A DNA stretch of 64,000 bases from Conoideocrella luteorostrata. Taxonomy: Eukaryota; Ascomycota; Sordariomycetes; Hypocreales; Clavicipitaceae. Positions 1 through 12,253 of the stretch are shown one piece after another (position 1 is the stretch's first letter; each line of letters begins with the position of its first letter). A program made the position numbers and the translations under genes. The notes under the pieces were generated by a model, which searched no databases, was not told the DNA's origin, and saw nothing but the letters and a program-made list of their open reading frames with translations. The stretch spans positions 1 to 64,000 of the forward strand of contig JASWJB010000087.1 of the NCBI GenBank assembly GCA_032433595.1, written 5' to 3'.

Positions 1-843
1 GGGGCAATCTTTACCATGCAGATGTAACAGATCAGGCACGTCAGACTGCACAGTCTCAACGATGGCCTTTGTCTCTGGATCACGGATCCTAAGCTGCGGT
101 CGTTGGAGCTGGAGCTGAGAGCCAATAGACTCAGTAATTATCTCCCCAACCGCACTCTGAACAAAATCGAAGACTGCAACTCAGTCAGTCAGTCAGTCAG
201 TCCGTGGCAAATCGCAACAATACCCCTTCCAAATAGACTCACGATGGCCAAACCCAATGACGATAGGATTTCCTCCAACTTTCCTCTCGGAGAAGTACTT
301 CAGCCCAGTCGGCAAGATCTCCCGGTCCACGGATCCTCCAAACGCCCTAACATCCACGCTCAATATCTTGCCAATGTCACCTCTCTCGACAACCTCCTTC
401 AACTTCAGCACGGGGGGTGCCCACCGGCCTTGCAGCCCGATGAGCGTCTTCCCGCCAGCCTTCCTGGCTTCCTCTACGAGAGTCTCTATCTCCGCTGCGT
501 TAGACGCAATCGGCCACTCTATGTAGACATCTTTGCCCGCCTTTACGCTCGGGAGAGTCGACTCAAAATGCTTGTCCACGCGGGTGTTGCAAATGACAAA
601 GTCAATGTCTAGGTCGGCTGCCAAGTCGTCGGGAGAGCCGTAGGCCTTGGTGGACGGATCGAGCTTGTATTGCTTGATGGCGGCTTGGGCAGCGGCAACA
701 GAGCTGTTGCACAATGCGGTGATTTGGAACTTAGTTTTGCCGAGAGGGCTGATGAGCGACGGGAGGTGGGCGGTTGAGGCCCAGGATGTGACAGCTGTGG
801 AGGAGAGGCCGATGATAGCGGTGCGGATAGGAGCAGCGGTCAT
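1..843 (-). CDS. GAL80-like Gfo/Idh/MocA-family oxidoreductase or regulator, 3' part beyond window
   Basis: Partial gene; 258 codons are visible. Exon 1 is 243-843 and exon 2 is 1-173, joined over a 69 bp intron (174-242, donor GTGAGT, acceptor TTGCAG). The splice restores a continuous frame reading GFGHLFDFVQSAVG, as in GAL80-type proteins. The N-terminus (from about residue 8, RTAIIGLSSTAVTSW) is a Rossmann nucleotide-binding fold, followed by the family's conserved VEWP-like step (here YIEWP). Family knowledge: members either bind NAD(P) and oxidise sugars or act as GAL80 repressors, so the exact role cannot be told from sequence. I chose the ATG at 843 because the frame upstream of it (to 909) has no family-like content. 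The intron carries a short tandem CAGT run (about 181-202). No neighbour suggests a pathway. Confidence 0.85.
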
Positions 844-1524
844 TCTGGTGGTAGAGAGCTTGTTGTGTGATTGAATCGGTGTAAGTGAGGATGTCTGGAT
901 GGTAACCAACTAACTACGAGAGTGTCCGAACGAGGAACTGGATGAGACGAGATGGTTTGCCGGGCGAGTAGTGGTGCAAGGCGCGGTCTAAGGACACTTA
1001 AAATACTCAAATATACTTCGGACATTAATAATAGCAAATATGTAGAGCACGCACCAGACCTCCCAGAATGGCTTTCCTCGCCAGTTATTGAATTGACGTG
1101 ATCGTTGCTAAGTGCGGCGCCGACCACGGCATTTGCGCGCCGTTGGGCGTTAATTATTAATCAATGTCCGTGGCAATCCAGCTCACGCAAATGCATGCCA
1201 CCGCCATTGTTAAGCCGTCAGCACGGTTGGTCTCATATAGAAATTACCAAATACTTATTATGAGCTCATTTCAAAGTGGACTCTGTCGGACTCATAGTCT
1301 TGCGGACTCGTTACTCCTTCGGACTTGTACCCCTTCGGACCTACATTTAGGAACCAGCATGGTGCTGCAGGCAAATGTCGTCATCTTACATACTTATCTT
1401 ACACTATTGTTGGAAGGAGAGATATTAAGCTATAGATTCGCAAATTCGATGATGTCTAGCATACCTGATGACAGTTACTTATTAGGTTTACTGCTTTTCC
1501 TTGGCAGCTCGTGCTAAGCAGATG
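844..1524. other. Intergenic, no gene seen
   Basis: This is the upstream region of the GAL80-like gene and the ground beyond the 3' end of the P450 relic. No ORF in it has recognisable content. Around 1285-1350 there are short imperfect repeats of the type CGGACT...CTTCGGAC, of unknown origin. Confidence 0.5.
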
Positions 1525-2745
1525 CCATATTTTTTTGGATGCATCACAGTCACCCGTACATGCTATATCCGTCTGTTCATTCATAGAAACCGTTCTCCCT
1601 TTGAGCGCAAGGCTGGTCCGTTGCAGTAAAGTAGAGAAAAGTGAAAGAACAAAAAAGTGCTTCTTATTCTTATGTATTTATGCGTTGGAAACAACTAGAT
1701 CTTACTTTCTTTATGAACATTCCGTAGATAATGGAGATTTCACAAGGCTGCTGTGTTAAATGCGCCATCCTCCAGCTGAGCTATTTCTGTGCGCAACGTC
1801 TCCATTACTTCAGGGTGCCTGACAAGCAAGAAGCTGCATGTGGGTATTAAAGCATGCTGTGCTATTACCTGGTTTTGTTTAAAACAAAAACTCAAGGAGT
1901 CCAAGAGAGTACACAAGCGGTAGTGTCTCGACCGGCAGCCAGATATTAATAATCTGTCCACGAATTGCTGTTCGGCCAGGACTAGCTTTTGTAGCAGATT
2001 ATAAGAACATATATCTCGTATCGGTTGCACCGTCTGTCGAGGTGTTTGCGGAGAGGGTTTGGTCTTAATAAACCAATCAGCAAATTCGTGCACTTTGCGG
2101 CACGCCCTGCAATCTAAGTCTTTGGACTACGTATTTCTGTGCGAGACTAAATGCGTCCGTAAATGTGTGCTCTTGACTATTGTCAGTTGACTTGTGGCTA
2201 TGAATAGGCTCCCCCAATAAAAAATCCAGTTGTCACATCCGGCTGAAAACCCAAAAAAAAAAAAAAACCGCAGCTGTAGGTCTATTATGCCACCATCATG
2301 TGGCAGAGCGCTTCCTAGATCCTATACGGACTCAACATACTGTCGATGCATGAGCTGCGGACGTAGAAGGCCCCGTAAATGTTTCCACGCTACACCTTAC
2401 TGAGTAAAAATACCATGGTCAGACGTCGGAAACTCTATTCACAGGCGTTAGCGTCAACTTCTCCCCACACAAGGGACTTGCTCGCCGGCGGCTCTCTGTG
2501 CCATTACACTTGCATGCCTCTAGATTCTCAGGATCAGCAAACTTTGAGCTGCGTAGATAGATTTGCCGCAGAGTATAGCCCATTTGGCAAAATTAAAAGA
2601 CACATAACTCCATAAGCCTGGACTCAGCATCCGCTCGGAATATTCGGTCAGGGCAGCCTTTACCGAGAGGCCTCTGATTCGGGAACAATTGTGATGCGAG
2701 ACAACGATGAGTAGCCGCAAATTCTTCCAGCGCCTTTTGCCAGAT
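1525..2745 (-). pseudogene. Degenerate CYP52-type cytochrome P450
   Basis: Reading the minus strand in shifting frames recovers most of a fungal P450 in the right order. In order: an N-terminal piece (ALEEFAATHRCLASQLFPNQ, then RPLG) near 2730; RIFRADAESRLMEL near 2620; GYTLRQIYLRSSKFADPENL near 2560; GIFTQ-stop-GVAWKHLRGLLRPQ near 2390; DLQLRFF and a FLLGEP segment near 2240; FTDAFSLAQKYVVQRLRL near 2150; CRKVHEFADWFI near 2090; the I-helix AGRDTTACVLSWT at about 1916-1936; FLLVRHPEVMETLR near 1800; and a K-helix relic LHYLRNVHKES near 1710. Lesions include in-frame stops at 2593-2595, 2397-2399 and 2332-2334, frameshifts between most blocks, and loss of the K-helix arginine. I could not find the heme-binding FxxGxRxCxG block. 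The motif wording fits the CYP52 alkane/fatty-acid hydroxylase clade, which is an inference from pattern memory. Confidence 0.85.
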
Positions 2746-4496
2746 CCTTCATGACCAAACTAAAAGGCTTCGCTACATCTCTCTTTGAGCCTAGCCATTT
2801 TCTTTTGCTTTGCGTCCACATATTTGTTAGTCGCCGTTAAAGTGGCAGATGAAGCATGAAAGACACGGAAGCTGAAACAACGCAGTAGCGAAACTCAAAA
2901 CTGTGGCGAATCTGGGAATTCGTGTATTAGTTGTAACGAGTCTGAGCCGACGGATGATGATGAATACAACTACTCTAAAAGAAGAGACTCGACGTTCAGG
3001 GAAGATTTGGCTGCAGGGAAATTCCGGGATTGGCAAAGATTCCAAGATAACCCAATCAACATAACAATGGGCAACCAATGCACCAGCACCACACGATTAC
3101 CATTGTAGAAGCTCAACCGTTCTCGCAGCAGCTAGCGCGATACAAAGAATGCGCTACCATCGCATAGATTTACCCTTACCGCAGCACTCTATCCAGATCG
3201 AGGCATCGAGGCAGTCCGGGCTGCTTCTATCAACAAAAGAATACACATTTCACCATGTACTCGGCGCCGTTCTCTCCCACTTCTCGCGGCCCGAAGGTCA
3301 ACTCACACACTGGAGATTATCTCGATGGCGATAGAGCAGTGTCCACATCACCTGATCGTCGCATGTGGAGGGATCCACTCACTGCTGGACGTTTCCCACC
3401 ACAGCCGCGCAGAAATTTGGTCGTTTTCTTCCTCCTCCATGAGTTCCCTTCCAGGCTCATCGAGACCGAACAGGTTTAATCGACACCTCCACCACTACGA
3501 ATCGCGCGCGCCAGTCCACGGCGGTGCGATGAATTACTCGGCAGGGCGGACATGCAGGTAGGTAGGCTACGTACAGGTTTCGCGTTGTCCTTATCTTCGC
3601 AAATTGCAGCCCTCCATGGCCAGCCACTCCTCTCCTCCAACGAGTCTTCCTCGGAAGTCTTCCTCAAGCGACACGTTTTGTGCTGCGTGAACGAAGTGGG
3701 CTGGCCCGCTGGACAAAATAGTCGGTTGACGAATGTTTTGTACTTTGTGCTGCGAGATAGACTGGACCATCATAGTCCGCGCCTGTCTGCCCGTCATTGT
3801 CTTCGGATGGTGATTTGGCTCTACACAGGCGTGGCTCCTAGAGCGCCTATATTTTCCTCCGGGCTGTTTGACGCATTCACACCGCAGATGCTGGGCCTTG
3901 ACCGCAATTATAGATTCGGGTCGTGCTTGTAGGAGTGATTATCACATGTGTCACCAGGTCATAAGTGGAATGCTTCCATATCGTGATGTTGTAGGTCTAC
4001 AAGAGACCACGAGCTGGCGAAATGCGACGTGAATGACACAGACATGATTCCTGGATGTTTGAATAACTTGTATCATATAATAATACATGATGAATGTGAC
4101 GCGGAGGTGGTCATGACGGACAAGCTTGTTCCTGACAAGTGGTTTGTGACATAGCCGACGATTATCAGCTTTGTTCGTGGATGTAGCCTTGGAGAACTCA
4201 TCACATTCAGCGACGGAGGTGGTTGAGAAGAACAGGTAGCGTGAATAGAGCGTCGTAGGTCTGACGGTTCCATATGTCGCACTACGATGTTACGTCAAGT
4301 GGCGTCAGATCAACTCGTGATACATTGCGCATTTTGAATTAAGTAAAGTACACGACTAGGTATATTAAGCAGAGTCGACATCGCCAACTGTCTTGAATGT
4401 AAAAACTAACTCTACAGTTGCACTTGCAGACAACTGCGTCCAAATTCCCAACTCCGCTGGTCCTTATTACCGGCTAGGACATGAAAAAACAGCTAC
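2746..4496. other. Intergenic, possible unrecognised short coding piece at 3255-3560
   Basis: Downstream of MTC1 and upstream of the P450 relic. An ATG ORF at 3255-3479 and an overlapping one in another frame (ending at 3561) have proline/serine/arginine-rich composition that looks somewhat protein-like (starts MYSAPFSPTSRGPK). I recognise no domain and no convincing splice set, so I do not call a gene. The rest (3932-4496) shows nothing. Confidence 0.35.
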
Positions 4497-6090
4497 TTAA
4501 ATAATTCCAGCTCTCGCAATTTCTCCTGCATTGGCCTCGATCAGTTCTTCGACCCGCTTCTTGCCTTTGCCTAGGCCGCCTTCACCAACACCCATCCGTC
4601 GAGCAACGTAGCGTTGGGCAACGACACCAACAGACAGGTTCAAGGTATCCTCCAGCCATTCAGCAACCCACTCACGCGGATCGACACCTCCACTATCAAG
4701 AATTTCCTTGACATCATCGGGGATACCAGCTTCGTAGGTAACGTCCTGGCTTTCGTCGCCAGAGCCAGGAGTTAGGGGGGTGGCGGCATCGAGCCAACGA
4801 ACCCACTTCAGAGGGACGCTCTGACTGACTGTAGAGAACTCGATCTCGTGGACGGGATCAAGGGCGTAAACGGCAAAGCAGACAAGCTCATCCGATTCAT
4901 CTTGCTCTTTCACGGGAGAAGACTCCTTTTCTTTCTGTGCTGACGTAGAGCCAGCAAACATTGTCTTGTCGGCATCCACAGAAATAGCCTGTATAGACAG
5001 GAATATGTCAGATGTTCGCACAGGGTTGCTCTCGCTTAAGTCTTCCGTTGCCCGAGTCTTGGCCTGCTCAATGCCTCCGTTGGCGACGAAGTATTCGTTT
5101 GCGTAGGATTCAGCACCAGCGCGGCACAGTTTAGTCCCTTCAACCATGCCCTTGATCAGTCCAAGCTCCCGGGGGGAGTCAGTCTGACGCCACCAAGGGC
5201 CGTCACGCCAACCGGCGCTGCCATCGCTATTCCTTCGAGAGCTGCTCTCGTGACCACGCTGTACAACGAGCAGGTCGCCGCCCTCGACTTGGGACATGAC
5301 ACGAGCGAAGACGGCGTGAATAAGAGGATCCATCGAGGGGTATCCAACTAGGTCGTGTGTGATGTGAATCATCAGTCTCTCGTGGGAGCTAATCGGCGGT
5401 GCAAGAGTGTGAAGGATGTTGGTAAATGTAGGTAAAGCTCGGCTTCGAATTTCGTCACCTAAATTTCGGTTGTCTTAGCCCAACGTCTCGATCACCACCA
5501 CTGCACATGTGGAGCTTACCGTAGCTGCGCAAGGCACCAACATCGATGCCTCCGGAAAGACCTCGCACTTGGTCAGCCCACTTTTTGGCTTCTTCGTTAT
5601 GTTGAATTTCTTTGTAGGCCGCTTCGGCTTGCTTCATCACTCCAGAAGCAGTAGACAGGATGCCACCCCACCATCCACCACCGGCTTGCTGTAGTTGGAC
5701 TTGCTCAACAGTTCCCTTCTTTTCAGCTTCATATAGCTCGGAACTAGTTGCGCTTGGTGTGAAGCTGGCCCTTAAGCTTCTGGCACTGTCGGTAGACTTG
5801 CGGGCACCGGCACCAGCCGCGTTCTTTTCGTCGCCAACGGGAGGTGTGCCTGGATGACGTCGAGCACCACCCTCCTTGATACGAGGAGTGTGAGGGCGAG
5901 ATGACTTCTCCGACGCAAGCTGGGACTCTAATTCGGCGAGAACGTCATTGTCACCCATTGCTTTGGATGCCGCGGGGCCAGGCTTGGGAGCCTTCGTGTT
6001 GGTAGGCTTTCTGGACTTTGCGTCATCGCCAATTCCCTCGAAGAGTTCATCGAGGTTATCAGTCGCTGGCTTGGTCTTCTTCGAGGCCAT
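4497..6090 (-). CDS. MTC1: MTC1-like protein (maintenance of telomere capping 1 family)
   Basis: Two exons, 5520-6090 and 4497-5458, separated by a 61 bp intron (5459-5519), encode 510 residues. The splice gives RSYGDEIRSRALPTFTN followed by ILHTLAPPISSHERL and IHITHDLVGYPSMDPLI, the conserved core of the MTC1/DUF5427 family. The N-terminal 130 residues are acidic and low in complexity with an N-terminal DELFEGIG-like short motif. A tryptophan-rich segment (GGGWWGGILSTASGVMKQAE) follows, then the structured C-terminal half. Family knowledge: yeast Mtc1 is a cytoplasmic/Golgi-vesicle-associated protein genetically linked to telomere capping and its biochemical role is not settled. The start ATG at 6090 (MASKKTK) is the first ATG of the frame. 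Confidence in the family is good, in the function low. Confidence 0.85.
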
Positions 6091-7417
6091 TGCGTCAAGC
6101 ACGTCTCTCGCTCGGATTCAGCTAGCGCTATGATTGCTTGCGATATATTATACAGGACAGTGATGGGGCTTGTCGTAGATCCAGAGTGTGGAGGAGCCTA
6201 TGTGCTTGATGCACCGTCGAGGTTGCTTGGCTTGGCTAATAGTTAGTTACCTGGAGAACGGTTGCCGGTGGGGTGTGCTCGAGGTGGAGGTACCCCCGTA
6301 TGCTTCTGGCCCAAGGGGTGAGGAATGGCATGACGCCGCATCCTACGGAGTAGTTACTGGTTGACAGACATGCAGAGAACACATGACACGTGCAGCACAT
6401 GAACTCTCTTTCAGCAAGTTGCGTATCATATGTCCTCAAGTCCTGAAACAAGATCACTCCCAGCTTAGATAGCATCTAAGTAATTGACTTTATTGATTTC
6501 AGCGTTCAATCAGCAATGGTTCGTGGTAACTTTGTCACTTCAACAGCAGTCAATAAGTGACGTTTCCCAACTGCCAACAGACACGGGAACATCTTCGCCC
6601 ATCCTGAAAGGGAATAGCACGTCCCATCCTTCCCGATCCCAGGCACCATGATTGGCTGGTCCCGACTGGCCACGGAGGAACCCCGGAAATCTGGCACGCA
6701 CCCCATTGCCTAGGCCCCAAAGCCTAACCGCCAGAGCAGGGCGATTACAGCGGATGTCGTCCACTGGACAACCATAACCCGGCCCCTACAAGACACGTCA
6801 AGGCCTAAATTAGTGGTGCTTCAGGCTGTGGCACCGTCACCGACACGGCAGAGGCAAAGAATAGACGAGGTACGTACCACTCGGGACCCACAGTTGGCCT
6901 TGTCAGGAAACTGGGTCTTGGCTTATTCGGACCACGACACCTTGAGAAAAACGAAGGCAAGGAGACCAATTCGTTTAACAACGACGCGGGAGCGACGCAT
7001 CTGAAAAGTCTTTGATATTGTCAGATCTCATCATCGCCGTGGCTGTCGAGACTTTTATTCACCGACTGCGCTTTGTTCTGCGCATGTCTTTTTGTTGACT
7101 CGAGCCTTCTGCCCTTTCGTCATTAGGCCGTGTTTCCCTTTCAAAATTCTCTCCTCGCCCATCTTGGCTCATTCATCCTCTGGCTGGCTCATACAACGTC
7201 TCGCCTCCTCTTCTGCCCATCATCAGCCATCGCGGCGTCGGGTCACTTCACATTTATTATTCAGACATTCGTCGCGGTCCGGGCTTTCATTCACTGCCTG
7301 ATTCCCCATCCCCCATCCCCCATCCCCCATTTGAATGGTGCGCCTCTTACACCCGACCCCCTTCTCCATCTTCTTACACGCTTGCTCTCCGCAACACGCT
7401 GGCTGCTCCGGCTCGAG
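6091..7417. other. Intergenic region between divergent genes
   Basis: Promoter space for MTC1 (minus) and the large nuclear protein (plus). Short ORFs on both strands have no recognisable content. Just before the plus-strand start there is a CCCCAT tandem run (about 7303-7330) in the presumed 5' UTR. Confidence 0.5.
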
Positions 7418-10400
7418 ATGGACCGCGCTCGACGGACTGCAGCCATCACACGTCGCAAAACTTCTGGAGACTCAGCGTCTCCTCAATCTACTCCATCTGA
7501 AAATTTATCAGATCATCCAGCCGCGGGCAGCCCAGTAATGGCGCATCAGTCTGCCGCAAATAGCCCACAAACTGGGACCCAGAGTAGGCGCGGGAGCAAA
7601 AGTCTTCAGCAAGCTTTCACCTTCTCAACACCGGCCTCCGCCAACCGCGGGCACGGTCTCAAAAAGCGATCCAAAACCATGGATGGCTACGCCAACGCAG
7701 ATGATGTTTTTGATGAGGACAGCCCTAGGAAGGGTGGTCACACACTACGCAAACGGGCTCGAGTGGATTACACGTTTGAGCACGTTGATGACGAAGTTGT
7801 GGTACCCAACTCAACATCTCGCAGCAAGAGAAGAAGGCCCGATAACAACTATGACGCTGAAGAAATCTATGGCCCCAGTGCTAAGAGACGGGGTGCTTCA
7901 CTTGGCGCCGATACTGCCACCAACGCGCGGCGAACTGCGGCTCGCAGGTCTGTCGCCGGCAGCGCCGATCATGGCGACGATGAAGACGTGAAGGACACCA
8001 TTGAAGTTGGTGTCTCTTTTTCCGATATGGAAGATTCGGAAATTCGTCGCAGCAGCCATTCTAGCGCTTCGTCCGTAGAGCAGTCCCTCGATGGATCATG
8101 GAAATCTGCTCCCGCGGCGTCCAATTTTGACAGCCACTTCTCCAACGAGAAGAGTTCTACCGATAACACAGGTGAGAATGGTGACAGCAAGCACGAAACT
8201 ATTGATCCACAACTTCGCGCGAGCCCTGCTTCACCTCAGCAACCTGCTCCCGTTGACGAGCTAGTAAAAGCACAACAGGAGGATGCAGAGCCTCCAAAAA
8301 CTGAGGAGCCAGTTGTTGAGGCCTCTGCCGAGCCGGTAGCCGATGTTGAAGTTCCTGTTGTTGCTGATGCTGCTCAGCCTTCACCATCCTCAGTGCAGAC
8401 AAGCATCGCGCAAGAAATTCCTCCAGCTTTTGAACCCAAGAATGTGGACACAGAAGCCGAGCAGACTTCGAAGCTGAAAACAGACGAGGATGAGGCAACC
8501 GTCCCAGGGTCTTCTGTTTCAGACGAGATCCGGGAACAGCTTGCTGAAACTGAAAACTCCGTTTCTCAGCTTCCAGAAACAATCAATCATGAGGAGTCCG
8601 CTAAGATACCAGATATAGTCGAATCACCATCACCACAGTATAATGAAGATGTGGAACCGATGGATATATCTCCCTCGAAGCCCTCAACGCCAGCAGATAT
8701 TGTTACAGAAGCGGAAGGGATGGATGGCCCCACAGAGGCTGTTGAGGTGGTAAATATCAGACGAAGCTCGTCCCGAGAGTTGCCCACAAGTATACCATCA
8801 ATCTCGATAGAGAAGGTTGCTGGAGCAGACGATGATAATGAAGAAGTAGCCAACGGCGGGGAAGATACCGCACTAAACGAGAGCAACCCTCCAAAATCCT
8901 CAGAGGAGGTTGAAGCAAAGGAAACGGCCACCGAGGACTCAGACACTCTCGGTCCTGAGAATAAGGATGACTCGAAGAATAGGCGGCCATCTCAACTGGG
9001 GCCAAGCAAACCCCAGCCAGTACCAGTTGGTCGTTGGTCATACTTGACTCCGTATATGGACGGCGAGTATGTTTCTTATCCCGAGAAGAAGGCACGTGCA
9101 GACGATGAGACGGGCGGTGACGAAATCACACCAGAAGACAAAGACGCCGACAAGGACGCCGACAAGGACGCCGACAAGGACGTCGACAAGGACGTCGACA
9201 AGGATGCCAGCAAGGATGCAAACGATATGGAACCTATGGTTGAGGACAACGATGACGCTCCAGACCCGACTGGCCTTGAAGCGCAAACACCTGCACTAAA
9301 CACACCATTGAGAGGCTCTCCTGTGCCAGATTCTATGGACCCTACCGCCGCCAACTCCCCTGCTCCGGTTGGAGAAGATCCTGATGAAGGTGACATGTCC
9401 GATTCACAAGAACAGCCCGAGAAGAGACGATACTTCAAATACCGCAAACTCAGAGATGCCGATGACTATGTATCAGCCATTGAAAATTGCGAAGAAATGT
9501 CTACGGAAGAGCTGTATGAGATTCTCCAGGCTATCAATGTCTCACTTGTGCAATGGCAGACCGAGTGGACAGATCTAGGCAAGGTTGTTGATGACTACGA
9601 AAATTCGCTTCGCCGACGCGTAGCGGACGCCAAGTACGAAGCGAGAACCAGAAACGTTGCCCAACACGGCGTCAATCATGAGGAGCCAGATTTTGCTGTC
9701 AAGGGTTACAAGGCAAAAGAACGAGAGTTGATGAGCGAAACGCGCTACCTTCAGAGCCAAGACCGTATCATGGCTGCTACATACGGCTTTGAATACGATC
9801 CGCATCCATCCAAGATTGGTCGCCAGAATCCAGAGACACAACAAGTCGGCATTATGACCAGAGGACGCTCACTACGCAACCAGCCAAAGCAGACTGTCAA
9901 GGCATCTGAAGCCGACGAGGTTACGGGCAAGCGACAACGTAAGCCTGTTCAGCTCTTTGATCCCGCAAGCCAGCAGGATGTCAGCCGCAGCTCCACGCCG
10001 GTTCCAGTTCGAGGCAGGAGACGCAGAAATGTCAATGCTGAAGATGACGCCCAAATCAACTTCACATCAAGTTTCAATGGCGATGGAAATTCTGATGCAG
10101 AAAGTGTCGCTCCCAAGCGGAAAGGACGACGTCCTCGTGCTAGCAATACTGCCTCCAACACCGTTGAGGAATTTGCAACGCCTCGAAGCTCGGCCGTGAT
10201 GGAGCAAGAAGAAACTGGCAGATCTGGTCGTCGTCGGGGCAGGCAGCCTGTCAGATATGATGAAACGTATGCCGACTTTATAGATGACGATTCTCAGCCT
10301 GAACCCAAACAACGAAAACGCCATCTGCTGACACTGAAGATACCAAGATCCAAGAACCTCAGTGAGCCTTCTTCAGCCATCACCGACAATGGCGATTCTA

Positions 10401-11085
10401 GACCCTCCACAGCCTCGTCTGATTCAACTTCCCACACCGCCGAATCATCCTATTCCTTCCGGCCCAAGCGTCAGAAACGTTTCCGGGACGACCCTGATGA
10501 AAGTGAGGAGGCTACCTTAGCTCCACCGCGGAAGCGAGGCAAGCGAAATGCACCGCAATCTATGGGAGGAGGCATGGAGTCATCATTTTACATTGATCAG
10601 CCTATGATAGACGCTCCGCAGAGCGCCCGTAAAGTGCAGAAGATCAAGGTTGTGCGTCCGACTGGGGAGATACGCAATGGAACCCCATCCTCAACAGCAG
10701 GTGGTGATATGGACAATACACCCAAGGATTATAAGAACATGACCAAGTCAGAAAAGATGTCGGCATCCATGAAAAGTAAGTTCTCACTACGACAGCGAGT
10801 GCCCGTACATACACTTCTAGATTTTCCCTTGTTCCAATGCTAATGTCTTTGCCGTTTTAAGGTCGCTGGGCAAATGGAAATATGGCTGGGGCCGTCGAGA
10901 AGCGAAAAGCTACGCTTGCCGCCAAAAAGGCAGCACAAGCCGTAGCTGACTCCAAGGTCGGTGTGATTGCACCGAAGCCGAAGGTTAAGGCCAACAAAAG
11001 GGACGGGTTTCCTGAAGGACAGCCGCCTTCTGGCTACGTACCGGCCATACCGGGAATTAATTACCCATTTTCCGCGAACCAGTGA
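7418..11085 (+). CDS. Large low-complexity nuclear protein, function unknown
   Basis: Exon 1 7418-10775 and exon 2 10862-11085 (86 bp intron with donor GTAAGT and a GCTAAT-like branch site) encode about 1,193 residues. I do not recognise a named family. The N-terminal two thirds is disordered: basic Ser/Arg-rich patches with many KRR/KKR nuclear-localisation-like clusters, then long acidic Glu/Pro/Ser stretches. A lysine/aspartate repeat lies at about nt 9135-9215, made of a 12 bp unit (KDAD). A more structured helical block begins with RRYFKYRKLRDADDY at about nt 9425 and continues with EELYEILQAINVSLVQWQ. AT-hook-like patches (KRKGRRPR; GRRRGRQPVRY) follow, with a conserved-looking basic C-terminus spanning the splice (SASMKSRWANGN). 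A chromatin-associated role is an inference. The open frame extends upstream to 7130, but ATG 7418 (MDRARRTAA) starts the protein-like part. Confidence 0.75.
9138..9215 (+). repeat. 12 bp in-frame tandem repeat (KDAD/KDVD)
   Basis: About six to seven copies of a 12-base unit (AAGGACGCCGAC and variants) inside the large nuclear-protein gene encode alternating Lys-Asp-Ala-Asp and Lys-Asp-Val-Asp. The unit length keeps the frame, so copy number can vary without breaking the protein. Confidence 0.9.
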
Positions 11086-12253
11086 GACACTTTTCACGTC
11101 TTGGTTTTGATGCGCCTCTGTATTGGCGACAGAGAAGCACGTTTGATTGACGGTAGTCGATATCTGTGTGCAGAAACCGTTCTGCGTCATGTACTATCCA
11201 CACAACGTAAGGGCAGCATAGGCACATGTGTTGTAGTCGAAATTCCCTGCAAACGAAAAGCAAGATATTATGTTCTTTCATGTGGAGGACTTTGTGGCAA
11301 ATTTCAGGTTGCGAATTTTTTTTTTTTTCTCCTTCATACTTTGCGTTGTTCTTAAGACTTTGGCATGAGGGGCTGAGGGAACGCGTGTGAACAAGCACCC
11401 CCTGGTCATCCGAATGGCGTTCGGCGCGACGATCCTGGCCTCCCGTACGAGGTGGCGCGGGAAAACGACGGTCATTGGCATTTATGTAATATTATCATAT
11501 GAGTATCATTTGTGAATTCAGCGATGTTCAATTCGTGCTTTTGTGCTGTGTAATACTTCTGTGTGGCTACAAGGGGGAGCATTAAGTCTGCAATACTACA
11601 TGTGGTAGATAAGTGTTTAACTGGATGATTTTGTAATCATTACTGCACTTGGAACAGAAGATACGTCCTCTGCCCAGCAATGACGAATCCCTAGGTATAT
11701 TTAGATATAATAAACAACTAATTGAAACTTTGCGTCTTGGAGAATCGTAAAGGCTATTTGCGTCGGTATTATTGTTTTTCATTCGAAATTATAGGGTAGG
11801 TGAGGCTGGAGGCGTAAATTTAAGAGATCCACACACTTTGAATGCTGCCCCCGGTCCGCTAGTATGTGAGGTATCAGAGCACTTCGAGCGATGTAAATCC
11901 ATCGTTTACTCACATCTGAAGAACAAAACGTTTCTTTTCATTCCCGCAATCAACATGTCACGATCACGAAGAGGTCAAGTAGCTGTTACTGAGTTTTTTT
12001 TGCTTGTCCATGATGCAATACCCGGTATGAATCATCCTTACACGCCGCAGCCGAAAAAAATGTGCAGAGCCTGCCAATCCAGCGAACCTTCCCGTCATTT
12101 TCCTCCCTCTCCCTGAGACCATCAACTTGGGGGAATAAAAAAGGGGGTCGTCAATGCTCTATAGATCGCCTAGGTGGGACATAACCGTGCGTTTTCTTTT
12201 TTCACTTTATCCTCCCCGTCTTCTAAATTCGTTGCTTAATCGAGGGACACCCC
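11086..12253. other. Intergenic region between convergent genes
   Basis: Lies between the 3' ends of the nuclear-protein gene and RPL23. A/T-rich with short poly-T tracts (for example near 11316). No ORF or RNA gene recognised. Confidence 0.5.

Noticed and set aside
9038..9447. Minus-strand ORFs with Val/Leu or Ser/Ala-Leu repeats
   Set aside because: Antisense shadows of the 12 bp KDAD repeat in the nuclear-protein gene.
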